DNA of 64,000 nucleotides, taken from contig NZ_JBDIVE010000012.1 in assembly GCF_039631295.1 (NCBI RefSeq), positions 20,768-84,767 on the forward strand, written 5' to 3'. Each line of letters begins with the position of its first letter. The stretch's first letter is position 1. Source of the stretch: Viridibacterium sediminicola. Lineage in GTDB: Bacteria; Pseudomonadota; Gammaproteobacteria; Burkholderiales; Rhodocyclaceae. Shown one piece after another: positions 34,279 to 43,392 of this stretch. Below the pieces are notes generated by a model, which did no database searches, was not told the DNA's origin, and saw only the letters and a program-made list of their open reading frames with translations. Position numbers and translations under genes: made by a program.

Positions 34279-35280
34279 ATGGCACGCAGGGCATTGGTGA
34301 TCAGCGGTGGTGCGCCCAACGCAACCTTGGTGGGGGGCGCGCTGGAGGCCTTCGCCGAACTGGGCCTGGAGTTCGATGTGGTGAGCATGTCCGGCGCGGG
34401 TGCGCTGCTCGGGCTGATGTATCTGGCACCACGCAATGGCGAGCCCATCGCAACCCTGCGCGGCCTGACCGAGCTGGGCATTGCCGACGCGATCTATGAG
34501 CGTTTTCCGGTCAATTACAAGGTGTTCAACAAGCCCGGTGAGCTGGCAGACGTCTATCGCCAGATGCTTGCCGGCAATCCCTTGCTGCAGCGGGTGATGG
34601 CGCAGCCGGCGCAAGACCCGCTGAGCCAGCTGGCCAAGGACGGCTTGTCGCTGTGGCTGGCCAGCTGGTGCCCGAGCAGCCTCACGCCGAGTTCGACCGG
34701 GCTCTGCGCGCACGTGCCCTTTGCCGAGGAGATCATCGACTTCGCGCAGATCGCCCACGTCAGTCCGGCGCTCTATCTCAATGCCTACAACCTCAGCCAG
34801 CGGCGGATGGAGAACTTCGACAAACACGCGCTGAATACGCAGCACCTGCAGGCGGCGCTGTCCTTCCCCTTCCTCTATCCGCCGACGCAGATCGGCGAGG
34901 ACCTCTACATCGAAGGGGCGGCGCTGGACTGCCTCAACTTCAAGGGCCTGATGGAAAACCACCCTGAGCTGGAGGAGATCGTGGTGTTCGATCTGCTTGG
35001 CGCAGAGCGCCTGCTGCGCGCACCGCGTGATCTTTATGATGCCTGGGTGATGTCTATCCTCACCCCGCTGGTGGAGATCGCGCGCGACGACGTCAAACTG
35101 TTCGAGCAGGTGCACATGCCCAACTACCCGCAGCTCAAACCGCTGTTCAAGGTGCCGCTGGTGGAATCGGTGCCGGAACAGTTCCTCCCCGATGTCTTTG
35201 ACTGGTCGCGCAGTAATCTTGAACGCCTGTACACGATGGGTTACGCGACGGCCCGCCGCTACGCCGAGGAACATCTGTGA
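34279..35280 (+). CDS. Patatin-like phospholipase with degenerate active site
   Basis: A 333-residue patatin-fold protein starting RRALVISGGAPNATLVGGALEAF, the glycine-rich oxyanion region. The nucleophile elbow reads SMSGAG (Ser38) instead of GxSxG, and the catalytic Asp motif DGG/DGA reads EGA (Glu212). An AGGAG site precedes the ATG. Patatins hydrolyse membrane lipids; with both motifs altered, activity may be weak or lost. It is downstream of a membrane-protein gene. Confidence 0.8.
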   Translation: MARRALVISGGAPNATLVGGALEAFAELGLEFDVVSMSGAGALLGLMYLAPRNGEPIATLRGLTELGIADAIYERFPVNYKVFNKPGELADVYRQMLAGNPLLQRVMAQPAQDPLSQLAKDGLSLWLASWCPSSLTPSSTGLCAHVPFAEEIIDFAQIAHVSPALYLNAYNLSQRRMENFDKHALNTQHLQAALSFPFLYPPTQIGEDLYIEGAALDCLNFKGLMENHPELEEIVVFDLLGAERLLRAPRDLYDAWVMSILTPLVEIARDDVKLFEQVHMPNYPQLKPLFKVPLVESVPEQFLPDVFDWSRSNLERLYTMGYATARRYAEEHL

Positions 35281-35412
35281 GCCGCTCGCCTTGACGCAAA
35301 GCCAAGCCCGCGCCACCAAACAGTGCGAGGATCTGCAGCTGCGCCGGGAACCAAAGCGGATCGCCCGCATCACACAGCGCACTGTCGTGGTTTCATGAGG
35401 AAAGTCTTGCAT

Positions 35413-36438
35413 ATGTTGCGAAAGCTGTTGGTGGCCAGCCTGGGTATGGCGGCCTTGCAAACCGGTTGGGCGGCCAGTGATCCCCGCTCGCTGATGGGCT
35501 ACACCGAGGGCGCACAGGTGATTCGCGTGCCGGTCGAGACGGGCCAGGTCGATGTGCTCAATGGCGTGATCTACGCGCAGTGGAAAAGCACCCGCTCGGT
35601 ACGCCAGATGCAGATGTCCCTGCTGGTGCCGCGCACCAACGACCTGAAGCCTGCCATCGTGTACTTCCCGGGCGGCGGCTTCACCAGCGCCGAGCACGAC
35701 AAATACATCGAGATGCGCATGGCGCTGGCACAAGCGGGCTTCGTGGTGGCCGCCTGCGAATACCGCACGGTGCCCAACACCTTCCCGGCACCGCTGCAAG
35801 ACGCCAAGGCCGCCGTGCGCTACCTGCGCGAGCATGCGCAGGAATACGGCATCGACCCGCAACGCATCGGCGCACTGGGCGATTCGGCCGGCGGCTACGT
35901 CGCCCAGCTGCTGGGCACCACGGGCGAAGAGCGGCGCTTCGACAAGGGCAGCTTCCTCGACAAATCTTCTGCCGTGCAAGCGGTGGTAACGCTCTACGGC
36001 ATCTCGGATCTGCGCAACATCGGCGCCGGCCTGCCCGAACGCCTGCAGAAGGTGCATGAATCCCCCGCCGTCACCGAAGCCCTGCTACTCAACGGCCCAG
36101 CCTTCGCCAGCTTTGCCGGTGCCTCGGTGCAGTCGGCACCTGAGAAGGCACTGGATGCCAGCTCGATGGGGCATCTGCAGGGCAAGAAGCCGCCCTTCCT
36201 GATCTTCCACGGCAGCGCTGACACGCATGTCTCGCCAGTGCAAAGCGCGCAGCTCTACGCCGGGCTGATCGCCGGTGGCAACCAGGCCAGCTATGTGCTG
36301 GTGGAAGGCGCCAACCACGGCGATCTGAGCTGGTTCCAGAAACCTATCATCGAGCGCGTCGTGCTCTGGTACCGCGAGGTACTGGGCGCGCCTCTCAAGA
36401 AGGCAGGCAAAGCCGCCGACGACAAGGCCAATCTCTGA
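35413..36438 (+). CDS. Secreted alpha/beta-hydrolase, esterase/lipase-type (BD-FAE-like)
   Basis: A 341-residue hydrolase. Signal peptide to about WAAS; oxyanion HGGG-like segment YFPGGGF (about residue 83); nucleophile motif GDSAGG (about 162-167); acid in HGSADTHVSP; catalytic His in EGANHGD. The family includes esterases acting on acetylated or feruloylated sugars, which would fit a plant-polysaccharide degrader, but the substrate is not known. The start at 35413 is chosen for its GAGGAAAG 8 bases upstream. Confidence 0.85.
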   Translation: MLRKLLVASLGMAALQTGWAASDPRSLMGYTEGAQVIRVPVETGQVDVLNGVIYAQWKSTRSVRQMQMSLLVPRTNDLKPAIVYFPGGGFTSAEHDKYIEMRMALAQAGFVVAACEYRTVPNTFPAPLQDAKAAVRYLREHAQEYGIDPQRIGALGDSAGGYVAQLLGTTGEERRFDKGSFLDKSSAVQAVVTLYGISDLRNIGAGLPERLQKVHESPAVTEALLLNGPAFASFAGASVQSAPEKALDASSMGHLQGKKPPFLIFHGSADTHVSPVQSAQLYAGLIAGGNQASYVLVEGANHGDLSWFQKPIIERVVLWYREVLGAPLKKAGKAADDKANL

Positions 36439-36444
36439 CACAAG

Positions 36445-36472
36445 GCCGCCCACGTGCCCGGGCGTGGGCGGC
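36445..36472 (+). terminator. Hairpin after the esterase gene
   Basis: GCCGCCCACG pairs perfectly with CGTGGGCGGC over an 8-base loop, 7 bp after the stop. It has no U-tract, so it may be a weak or Rho-assisted terminator. Confidence 0.45.
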
Positions 36473-36556
36473 AAAGCAAGGCTCCATGCGCTGAATCAAA
36501 GTTTGCGGCAATGCCGCATCTAGATTGGAAGTACAGCACGTGAAAGGAGTCCCGAG

Positions 36557-37708
36557 ATGAGCAGCAATACGTTTTTCATTCCCAGCGTCAACCTCATGGG
36601 CCAGGGCTGCCTGCAGGATGCAGTCAGTCAGATCGCTGCCTACGGCTGGCGCAAGGCCCTGATCGTCACCGACGCACCTCTGGTGCGCACCGGCATGGTC
36701 GGCCGCATTGTGGAAATGCTGGGCGAGCACGGCGTCAGCGCGGTCGTCTTCGATGAAGTCAAACCCAATCCGAATGTCGCCAATGTGCGCGCCGGCCTCG
36801 CCCTGCTGCAGCAATCGGCCTGCGACTGCGTAATCTCGCTCGGCGGCGGCTCGCCGCACGACTGCGCCAAGGGCATTGCCCTGGTCGCCACCAATGGCGG
36901 CGAGATCAGCGATTACGAAGGCCTCGACAAATCGGCCAAGCCGCAGCTGCCGCTGGTCGCCATCAACACCACCGCCGGCACCGCCAGCGAGATGACGCGC
37001 TTCTGCATCATCACCGACGACACGCGCCACGTGAAAATGGCCATCGTCGACAAGCATGTGACGCCGATCCTCTCGGTCAACGACGCCGCGCTGATGGCCG
37101 GCATGCCGGCCGCATTGACTGCCGCCACCGGCATGGATGCGCTGACCCACGCCGTCGAAGCCTATGTGTCGACTGCCGCCACGCCGATCACCGATGCCTG
37201 CGCCCTGCAGGCGATGCGCCTGATCAGCCGCTACCTGCGCAGCGCCGTGCACAACGGCCAGGACATGCAGGCGCGCGAACAGATGGCTTATGCGCAGTTT
37301 CTCGCCGGCATGGCGTTCAACAACGCTTCGCTCGGTTATGTCCATGCGATGGCGCACCAGCTTGGCGGCTTTTACGATCTGCCGCACGGTGTCTGCAATG
37401 CCATCCTGCTGCCGCACGTACAAGCCTTCAACGCCCGCGTGGCCGCTGCGCGCTTGGGCGATGTAGCGCAGGCGATGGGCGAGGAAGTCAGCGCTCTGGC
37501 GCCCGCCCAGGCGGCCGAGCGGGCCTTGCAGGCGATCCGCAATCTGTCGCGCGATGTCGGTATTCCCGGCGGCGTTGCGCAGCTGGGTGCCAAGGCCGAA
37601 GACATACCGGTGCTGGCGCGCAACGCGATGAAGGACGCCTGCGGCCTGACCAATCCGGTGCAGCCGAATTTCGAGGAAGTCTGCGCGATCTTCAGCGCCG
37701 CCTTATAG
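36557..37708 (+). CDS. Iron-containing alcohol dehydrogenase
   Basis: A 383-residue group III alcohol dehydrogenase. NAD-binding GGGSPHDCAKGIAL (about 95-108) and the metal-ligand signature TASEMTRF, GMDALTHAVEAYVS and GYVHAMAHQLGGFYDLPHGVCNAILLPHV. An AGGAG site is just upstream. It oxidises primary alcohols or reduces aldehydes; the specific substrate is not evident. It stands alone between the esterase and a repeat. Confidence 0.93.
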   Translation: MSSNTFFIPSVNLMGQGCLQDAVSQIAAYGWRKALIVTDAPLVRTGMVGRIVEMLGEHGVSAVVFDEVKPNPNVANVRAGLALLQQSACDCVISLGGGSPHDCAKGIALVATNGGEISDYEGLDKSAKPQLPLVAINTTAGTASEMTRFCIITDDTRHVKMAIVDKHVTPILSVNDAALMAGMPAALTAATGMDALTHAVEAYVSTAATPITDACALQAMRLISRYLRSAVHNGQDMQAREQMAYAQFLAGMAFNNASLGYVHAMAHQLGGFYDLPHGVCNAILLPHVQAFNARVAAARLGDVAQAMGEEVSALAPAQAAERALQAIRNLSRDVGIPGGVAQLGAKAEDIPVLARNAMKDACGLTNPVQPNFEEVCAIFSAAL

Positions 37709-37775
37709 GTCAGCGCCGCCTGCTGCGTGCGCCGCGCAGCAGGCCCCTGACACCGCCCGCCCACACGGCGCAACA

Positions 37776-37962
37776 CCGTTCAGTTAGGCTATGTGCATGT
37801 TGATGCGCTGGCTTTTGACACAAAGGACGCAAAGGAAAAGCAAAGGTCCACAAGGAAAACGATTTTGGGGTTTCCTTTGTGGACCTTCTGTCTTTCTTTG
37901 CGTCCTTTGCGTCGAAAATTCATCGCCCCAAAACTGAATATGTCTTCACTGAACGGCGTTAG
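37776..37962. repeat. Long-hairpin intergenic repeat, copy 2
   Basis: Homologous to 14731-14915. Terminal CCGTTCAGT (37776-37784) is the inverse of ACTGAACGG (37948-37956). Inside, a near-perfect stem joins ACAAAGGACGCAAAG to CTTTGCGTCCTTTG, and AAGGTCCACAAGGAAA to TTTCCTTTGTGGACCTT. It lies between the alcohol dehydrogenase and the PBP gene. The rest of the gap has no gene. Confidence 0.82.
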
Positions 37963-37981
37963 CCCACAAGGCGGGCTTTTT
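37960..37981 (+). terminator. Weak hairpin with T-tract before PBP gene
   Basis: AGCCC and GGGCT flank a seven-base loop and are followed by TTTTT. It is a short stem at the end of the repeat and could terminate transcription coming from the alcohol dehydrogenase. Confidence 0.35.
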
Positions 37982-37989
37982 CATGTTCA

Positions 37990-40449
37990 ATGGCGATCCG
38001 TTCATCTCCAGCCTGCCCTCGCGTGTCTGAGCCTCGCTTCTCCTTGCGCCCGCTGGCGGATCGCGCCCGCAGCTTCCTGCAGCGCCCCGGCCGGCAAAAG
38101 TGGTGGGCGCTGCTGGCCGTCCCGCCGGCCCTGCTGCTGCTCTGGGTGTTGCTGCTGATCCCTTTCACGCCGGGTATTTCGGACATCCGCAAGGCGCACG
38201 AAGAAACGCCGGCCCAGGTACTCTCCAGCGACGGCCAGCTCATCGCCAGCTTCAAGCGCGGCAACCGCGACTGGATCAAGCTCGAAGACATCTCGCCACG
38301 CGTCATCGAGGCCCTGATCGCCACCGAAGACCGGCGCTTCTACGCGCACCACGGCATCGACTTCTGGCGCATGGCCGGCGCCGCGCTGGCCACCGCACGC
38401 GGCAATACCCAGGGCGGCTCGACCATCACCCAGCAGCTGGCGCGCAATCTGTTCCCCGAGGAGATCGGCCGCGAGCAGAACATCTCGCGCAAGATCAAGG
38501 AGGCGATCACCGCACTGAAGATCGAGGCGCTCTACTCCAAGCAGCAGATCCTCGAGGCCTACCTCAATACCGTGCCCTTTCTCTACAATGCCTATGGCAT
38601 CGACATGGCGGCACGCACCTATTTCGGCAAGCCGGCACGCTCGCTCGATCAGCTGGAGAGCGCAACCCTGATCGGCATGCTCAAGGGCACCAGCTATTAC
38701 AACCCGGTGCTCAATCCGGAACGCGCACGTGCGCGGCGCAACGTTGTGCTCGCACTGATGGCGCAGCAGGGCCAGCTGACGCCGGCGCGCTACCGGGCGC
38801 TCGCCCAGCGCCCGCTGCAGCTGGACTTCGAACGCCAGAGCGCCGAGACCGGCCCGGCACCGCACTTCACGCAGCAGCTCAAGCACTGGCTGATCGAGTG
38901 GGCCGACCGCAATGACTATGACATCTACACCGACGGCCTGGTGGTGCGCACCACGCTCGACTCGCGCCTGCAGAGTTTTGCCGTGCATGCGGTCGAACAG
39001 CAGGGACGCCAGTTGCAGGCCATTGCCGAAGGCGCCTGGGCGGGCCAGTGGCGGGCCGGCAATCGCGTCGTCGAAGCGCTGTTGCGCGAGAGCCCGGAAT
39101 ACGCAGCGGCCACCGCCGCCGGCCAGAGCCCGGCAGCGGCGATCAAGCAGCTGTTGCGCGATCCGGCCTTCATGCGCCGCCTGCGCGAGAACAAGATCCG
39201 CCAACAGCTCGGCTTCCTCGCCATCGACCCGCGCAGCGGCGCGATCCGCGCCTGGGTCGGCAGTCGCGACTTTGCCAGCGACGCCTACGACCATGTGCGC
39301 CAGGCGCGGCGCCAGCCCGGCTCGACCTTCAAACCCTTCGTCTATGGTGCCGCCTTTGAGCAAGGCGCCAAGGCGGACGACACCTTCATCGACGCGCCGG
39401 TGGAAATCCCCCTTGGCGGCGGTGAAATCTGGCGCCCCAACGATGCGACGCCGCCGAGCATGGAGCCGATGACGCTCAGCGCCGGGCTGGCGCTGTCGCG
39501 CAACCGCATCACCGCGCAAGTCATGCAGCAAGTCGGGCCGGCGCGCGTGGCGCGGCTGGCGCGGGCGATGGGCGTGCGCGAGAGCAAGCTGGAGGAAGTC
39601 CCCTCGCTGGCCCTGGGCACCAGCCCGGTAACGCTCTACGAGATGGTCAGCGCCTACGCCAGCATTGCCAACGGTGGCCGCTACATCGCGCCGGCCATGG
39701 TGGCGCGCATCGAGGATCGTCACGGCAAGCTGCTCGAAGAATTCCGCCCAGCCAGCGAGCAAGAGGCCCTGTCGCCGCGCGCTGCCGATACCCTGCTCGA
39801 CGCCATGCGCGGGGTAATCGACCGCGGCACCGGCAGCGCCATCCGCTACCGCTTCGGGCTGCGCGGCGACTACGCCGGCAAGACCGGCACCACGCAGGAC
39901 AATACCGATGGCTGGTTCATCCTCATGCATCCGCAGCTGGTGGCGGGCGCCTGGGCGGGCTTCAACGATGCGCGCATTACCCTGCGCAGCGATTACTGGG
40001 GCCAGGGCGCGCACAGCGCGCTGCCGGTGGTCGGCGATTTCTTCGTGCGCGCCCAGCGTGCGCACCTGATCGACCCGGCGCAGCGCTTTGCCAAGGCCGA
40101 AGGCGAGAGCCTGATCGACCGCCTGCGCGCACGCCTGTTGTCATTCTTCGGTGACGATGCCGCATCCGCGCCGGTGGCGGTGCCCGCGCCGCCTCGCCCG
40201 CAGAGTGCACCGGTCGCGGCGAGTGTGCCAGCGGCGGCGAGCGAAGCCGCAGAGGTGCAGGAGTCGATGCCGGTCGCGATCTTCCCTGCCACCTCTGCCC
40301 CGCTGCCGGCGGCCTCCCCACCAGCGGCCAGCAGCAGCCCGGCGGCGAGCGGCAGCGCGCCACTGGCGGCGCGACCACCCGCGCAAGCCTCGGCGGTGTT
40401 GCCCGCCCCCGCCGTGGCGCCGCCCGCCAGCCCCAGCGCACCGCTCTGA
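37990..40449 (+). CDS. Class A penicillin-binding protein (PBP1-type)
   Basis: An 819-residue bifunctional peptidoglycan synthase. One membrane anchor (about 38-57) precedes a GT51 transglycosylase with EDRRFYAHHGID (catalytic Glu) and GGSTITQQLARNLFPEE. The transpeptidase domain has SxxK as STFK in RRQPGSTFKPF, SxN as LSRN, and KTG in GKTGTTQDN. The last 100 residues are a Pro/Ala/Ser-rich tail of unknown role. It is shorter than typical PBP1B and lacks UB2H. No clear ribosome-binding site precedes the ATG; a GTG start a few codons in is possible. Confidence 0.9.
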   Translation: MAIRSSPACPRVSEPRFSLRPLADRARSFLQRPGRQKWWALLAVPPALLLLWVLLLIPFTPGISDIRKAHEETPAQVLSSDGQLIASFKRGNRDWIKLEDISPRVIEALIATEDRRFYAHHGIDFWRMAGAALATARGNTQGGSTITQQLARNLFPEEIGREQNISRKIKEAITALKIEALYSKQQILEAYLNTVPFLYNAYGIDMAARTYFGKPARSLDQLESATLIGMLKGTSYYNPVLNPERARARRNVVLALMAQQGQLTPARYRALAQRPLQLDFERQSAETGPAPHFTQQLKHWLIEWADRNDYDIYTDGLVVRTTLDSRLQSFAVHAVEQQGRQLQAIAEGAWAGQWRAGNRVVEALLRESPEYAAATAAGQSPAAAIKQLLRDPAFMRRLRENKIRQQLGFLAIDPRSGAIRAWVGSRDFASDAYDHVRQARRQPGSTFKPFVYGAAFEQGAKADDTFIDAPVEIPLGGGEIWRPNDATPPSMEPMTLSAGLALSRNRITAQVMQQVGPARVARLARAMGVRESKLEEVPSLALGTSPVTLYEMVSAYASIANGGRYIAPAMVARIEDRHGKLLEEFRPASEQEALSPRAADTLLDAMRGVIDRGTGSAIRYRFGLRGDYAGKTGTTQDNTDGWFILMHPQLVAGAWAGFNDARITLRSDYWGQGAHSALPVVGDFFVRAQRAHLIDPAQRFAKAEGESLIDRLRARLLSFFGDDAASAPVAVPAPPRPQSAPVAASVPAAASEAAEVQESMPVAIFPATSAPLPAASPPAASSSPAASGSAPLAARPPAQASAVLPAPAVAPPASPSAPL

Positions 40450-40654
40450 GCGCCGGCTGCGGCTTGATTCGCCGCAAGGCAAAGGCGAACGGCAGCACAA
40501 GGCATTTGCATTTGTGTCAGCCGGGGTTTACCCTCGCGAGTTCCCGCCGTACGCGTCAGCGTCGCCCGCCCACATGCCGGGTCTGCGACGCACGACACAG
40601 CAAGGCCATTCACCCACAACCGACGCCTCGCGTCGATTTGAAAAGGAAGCTCCC

Positions 40655-41293
40655 ATGAAAATCGCTCTCATCAATGAGAACAGCCAAGCGGCCAAGAACG
40701 AAATCATCTTCAACGCGCTGAAGACCGTTGCCGAGCCCCTGGGCCACACCGTGTTCAACTACGGCATGTTTGGCGCTGAAGATCCGGCATCGCTGACCTA
40801 CGTGCAAAACGGCATCCTGGCCGCCATCCTGCTGAACTCCAAGGCGGCTGACTTCGTCGTCACCGGCTGCGGCACGGGCATGGGCGCCATGCTGGCGCTG
40901 AACTCCTTCCCGGGCGTGTTCTGCGGTCTGATCATCGACCCGACCGACGCTTTCCTGTTCGGCCAGATCAACGACGGCAACGCCATCTCGATGCCCTACG
41001 CCAAGGGTTTCGGCTGGGCTGCTGAACTGAACCTGCAAGACGTGTACCGCAAGCTGTTCGACGGCGAGCGTGGCCTGGGCTACCCGAAGGAACGCGCTGC
41101 CATCATGGCCAAGAACCGCGGCATCCTGAAGGATGTGAAGGCTTCGACGACCAAGGATCTGGTCAGCGGCCTCAAGGGTCTGGATCAAGACCTGGTCAAG
41201 GGCGCCATCGCCGGTGCGAAGTTCCAGGAATACTTCTTCGCCAACAGCCAAGACGAAGCGATCACCGCTTACGTCAAGAGCCTGGTGCTGTAA
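40655..41293 (+). CDS. RpiB/LacA/LacB-family sugar-phosphate isomerase
   Basis: A 212-residue protein. It matches the RpiB/LacAB fold: start MKIALINENSQ, then GCGTGMGAMLALNSFPGVFCGL (about 69-90), the phosphate/ring-opening loop with an active-site Cys. It is longer than E. coli RpiB (149), with an added C-terminal helical part. Members isomerise aldose/ketose phosphates; the pectin genes nearby make a hexuronate-derived sugar possible, but this is a guess. A AAGGAAG site precedes the ATG and a strong terminator follows. Confidence 0.85.
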   Translation: MKIALINENSQAAKNEIIFNALKTVAEPLGHTVFNYGMFGAEDPASLTYVQNGILAAILLNSKAADFVVTGCGTGMGAMLALNSFPGVFCGLIIDPTDAFLFGQINDGNAISMPYAKGFGWAAELNLQDVYRKLFDGERGLGYPKERAAIMAKNRGILKDVKASTTKDLVSGLKGLDQDLVKGAIAGAKFQEYFFANSQDEAITAYVKSLVL

Positions 41294-41337
41294 TTTGGCC
41301 CTCTGAGTTCATCGCAACTCAGACACGCTGAACGCTG

Positions 41338-41376
41338 AAAAGCCCGGATCACGGTAAAACGTGATCCGGGCTTTTT
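41338..41376 (+). terminator. Rho-independent terminator after RpiB-type gene
   Basis: AAAAGCCCGGATCACG pairs perfectly with CGTGATCCGGGCTTTT around GTAAAA and is followed by TC-rich T residues, 45 bp after the stop codon. Confidence 0.9.
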
Positions 41377-41654
41377 CTTTGCCTGTGCCTGCCGCACCAT
41401 GGAGCTTGATCCTGCGCAGCGCGCTGTATCCGGTCATGTCGATAAGGTCGGCGCAGATGGCCGCAGCACTTGTGCGACGGACTCAAAACGCGACGCTTTC
41501 ACCCCTGATCAGGAACTCACGTAAATCCGCCCCCCATGTCACACAAGCATCGTTTTAGCGGCTCATGCTTTACATTGAGTGCCCAGCCGTACTCAGCCCC
41601 ACCCAACACCTTGCAGCACCGCCTGACCTTATCTTGTAACGAGAGCGAAGAACC
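41377..41654. other. Intergenic region upstream of the phosphoesterase
   Basis: About 280 bp with no convincing open frame and no repeat that I can see. It must hold the promoter of the phosphoesterase; an AACGAGAGCG site lies just before that gene's ATG. Confidence 0.4.
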
Positions 41655-43325
41655 ATGACTCAAGACCCCAAGCCCGAACAGCCCGATCAAACCGCCACTG
41701 ACGAACCCAGCCAACCCTCGCGCCGCCGCCTGTTCGGCAATCTCGCTGCGCTGGGCGTGGCGGGATCACTTCCCACGCTGAGCGAAGCGGCCAGCCAGCC
41801 GGGCCACGCCGCCAAGGGCGGCACGCTGGACGAGCGCCTGCGCGCCCGCATCAAGCATGTCGTCGTCATCTACCTGGAAAACCGCAGCTTCAACAATCTG
41901 TTTGCCGATTTCCCCGGTGTGCAGCGCCCGATGTCACAGCTGTCGACGCTGCAATACGGCCAGCTCGACCGCAACGGTCAGCCGCTGGCCACCCTGCCGA
42001 AGATCTGGGCCGGGCTGGTGCCCAGTTCCCAGACCCTCGGCGGCAAGACTTACCAGATCGGCGAGGCGAAGATCAGCGGCCTGCCCAATGCGCCGTTTGC
42101 CCTCAAGGATGCCGAGGGCGAACTCCTGCCGGAGACGGTGATTACCCGCGATCTGGTGCACGCCTTCTACCAGAACCAGATGCAGATCAATGGCGGCAAG
42201 AACGATGGCTTCGTCGCCTGGGGCGACTCCGGCGCGCTGGTGATGGGCTACTACGCGGAGACGCGCAAGAACCTGAACCTCTGGCAGATCGCCCAGCAAT
42301 ACACGCTGTGCGACAACTTCTTCATGGCGGCTTTCGGCGGCTCCTGGCTCAACCACCAGTTCCTGATCGCCGGGCGCACACCGGTCTATCCGGATGCGGC
42401 CAATAGCGTTGCCAAACGCAAGATCGCCGTGCTGAGCGACGGGCCGCAGGGCACGACCCTGGCCGTGGCGCCGGATTCGCCTGCTTCAGCGCTGGATGGC
42501 CCGCCGAAGTTCGTCAATGCCGGCGCGATCACGCCCGACAACTTTGCCGTCAACACCATGGCGCCGCCCTATCAACCGAGCTTCGTGCGCCCGCCGCTGG
42601 ACGGCGACAAACGTCTGGCCGACCCGAGCGATCCCTCGGTGCTGCCGCCGCAGGATTACGCCACCATCGGCGATCTGCTGTCGGCCAAGAAGGTCTCCTG
42701 GGCCTGGTACGGTGGTGGCTGGCAGGCTGCGCTGGATGGGCGTGGTGGCGCAGGCTCGCCCAACTTCCAGTATCACCACCAGCCCTTCAACTACTTCAAG
42801 CAGTTTGCGCCGGGCAGCGCCGCGCGTGCCGAGCATCTGCGCGATGGCGGTCTGGGCGACGGGCCGATCTCCAATTATTTCATCGCCGACATCATCGCCG
42901 GCAAGCTGCCGGCGGTGACTTTCTACAAGCCCCAAGGCAACCTCAATATGCACGCCGGGTATTCCGACGTTTCCTCGGGCGACCAGCACGTGGCCAATAT
43001 CCTCGCCCACTTGCAGAAGAGCCCGCAGTGGAAGGACACCGTGGTGTTCATCACCTTCGACGAGAACGGTGGCTGGTGGGATCACGTCGCACCGCCGCCG
43101 GGCGACCGCTGGGGTCCGGGCTCGCGCATCCCGGCCATCGTCGTCTCGCCGTATGCGCGCAAGGCTCATGTGGATCACACCTTCTACGACACCACCTCGA
43201 TCCTGCGCTTCATCACCCGCCTGCACGGTCTGCCCTTGCTCGAAGGCCTCGCCGAACGCAATGCGGCCTGCAAGGCACGCGGCACGCCGCCGCCAGCCGA
43301 CCTGACCGCCACCCTGGCACTGTGA
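41655..43325 (+). CDS. Tat-exported acid phosphatase/phosphoesterase (AcpA-like)
   Basis: A 556-residue phosphoesterase (PF04185, shared by AcpA and phospholipase C). A twin-arginine signal is at SRRRLFGNLAALGVAG (about 22-37). The catalytic start is KHVVVIYLENRSFNNLFADFPG (metal/nucleophile region), then ...FMAAFGGSWLNHQF, and near the C-terminus FITFDENGGWWDHVAPP with the metal residues. It is probably periplasmic or secreted and releases phosphate or polar heads from phosphoesters. The substrate is unknown. Confidence 0.9.
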   Translation: MTQDPKPEQPDQTATDEPSQPSRRRLFGNLAALGVAGSLPTLSEAASQPGHAAKGGTLDERLRARIKHVVVIYLENRSFNNLFADFPGVQRPMSQLSTLQYGQLDRNGQPLATLPKIWAGLVPSSQTLGGKTYQIGEAKISGLPNAPFALKDAEGELLPETVITRDLVHAFYQNQMQINGGKNDGFVAWGDSGALVMGYYAETRKNLNLWQIAQQYTLCDNFFMAAFGGSWLNHQFLIAGRTPVYPDAANSVAKRKIAVLSDGPQGTTLAVAPDSPASALDGPPKFVNAGAITPDNFAVNTMAPPYQPSFVRPPLDGDKRLADPSDPSVLPPQDYATIGDLLSAKKVSWAWYGGGWQAALDGRGGAGSPNFQYHHQPFNYFKQFAPGSAARAEHLRDGGLGDGPISNYFIADIIAGKLPAVTFYKPQGNLNMHAGYSDVSSGDQHVANILAHLQKSPQWKDTVVFITFDENGGWWDHVAPPPGDRWGPGSRIPAIVVSPYARKAHVDHTFYDTTSILRFITRLHGLPLLEGLAERNAACKARGTPPPADLTATLAL

Positions 43326-43336
43326 GCCGCAGATGA

Positions 43337-43368
43337 AAAACGGGCCGCGATGCAAGCATCGCGGCCCG
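43337..43368. terminator. Bidirectional terminator
   Basis: AACGGGCCGCGATG pairs perfectly with CATCGCGGCCCGTT over a CAAG loop. It lies between the converging phosphoesterase and MCP genes, with A and T runs on the two sides, so it can act both ways. Confidence 0.88.
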
Positions 43369-43392
43369 TTTGCTGGGTACCTGCGCAATCGC

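Noticed and set aside
32923..36057. A 1044-codon open frame on the minus strand
   Set aside because: It is antisense to the membrane protein, patatin and esterase genes, which have clear families, ribosome-binding sites and starts. Long antisense frames are common in GC-rich DNA.
38002..40065. A 687-codon minus-strand frame
   Set aside because: It is antisense to the PBP gene, with composition typical of a GC-rich shadow frame.
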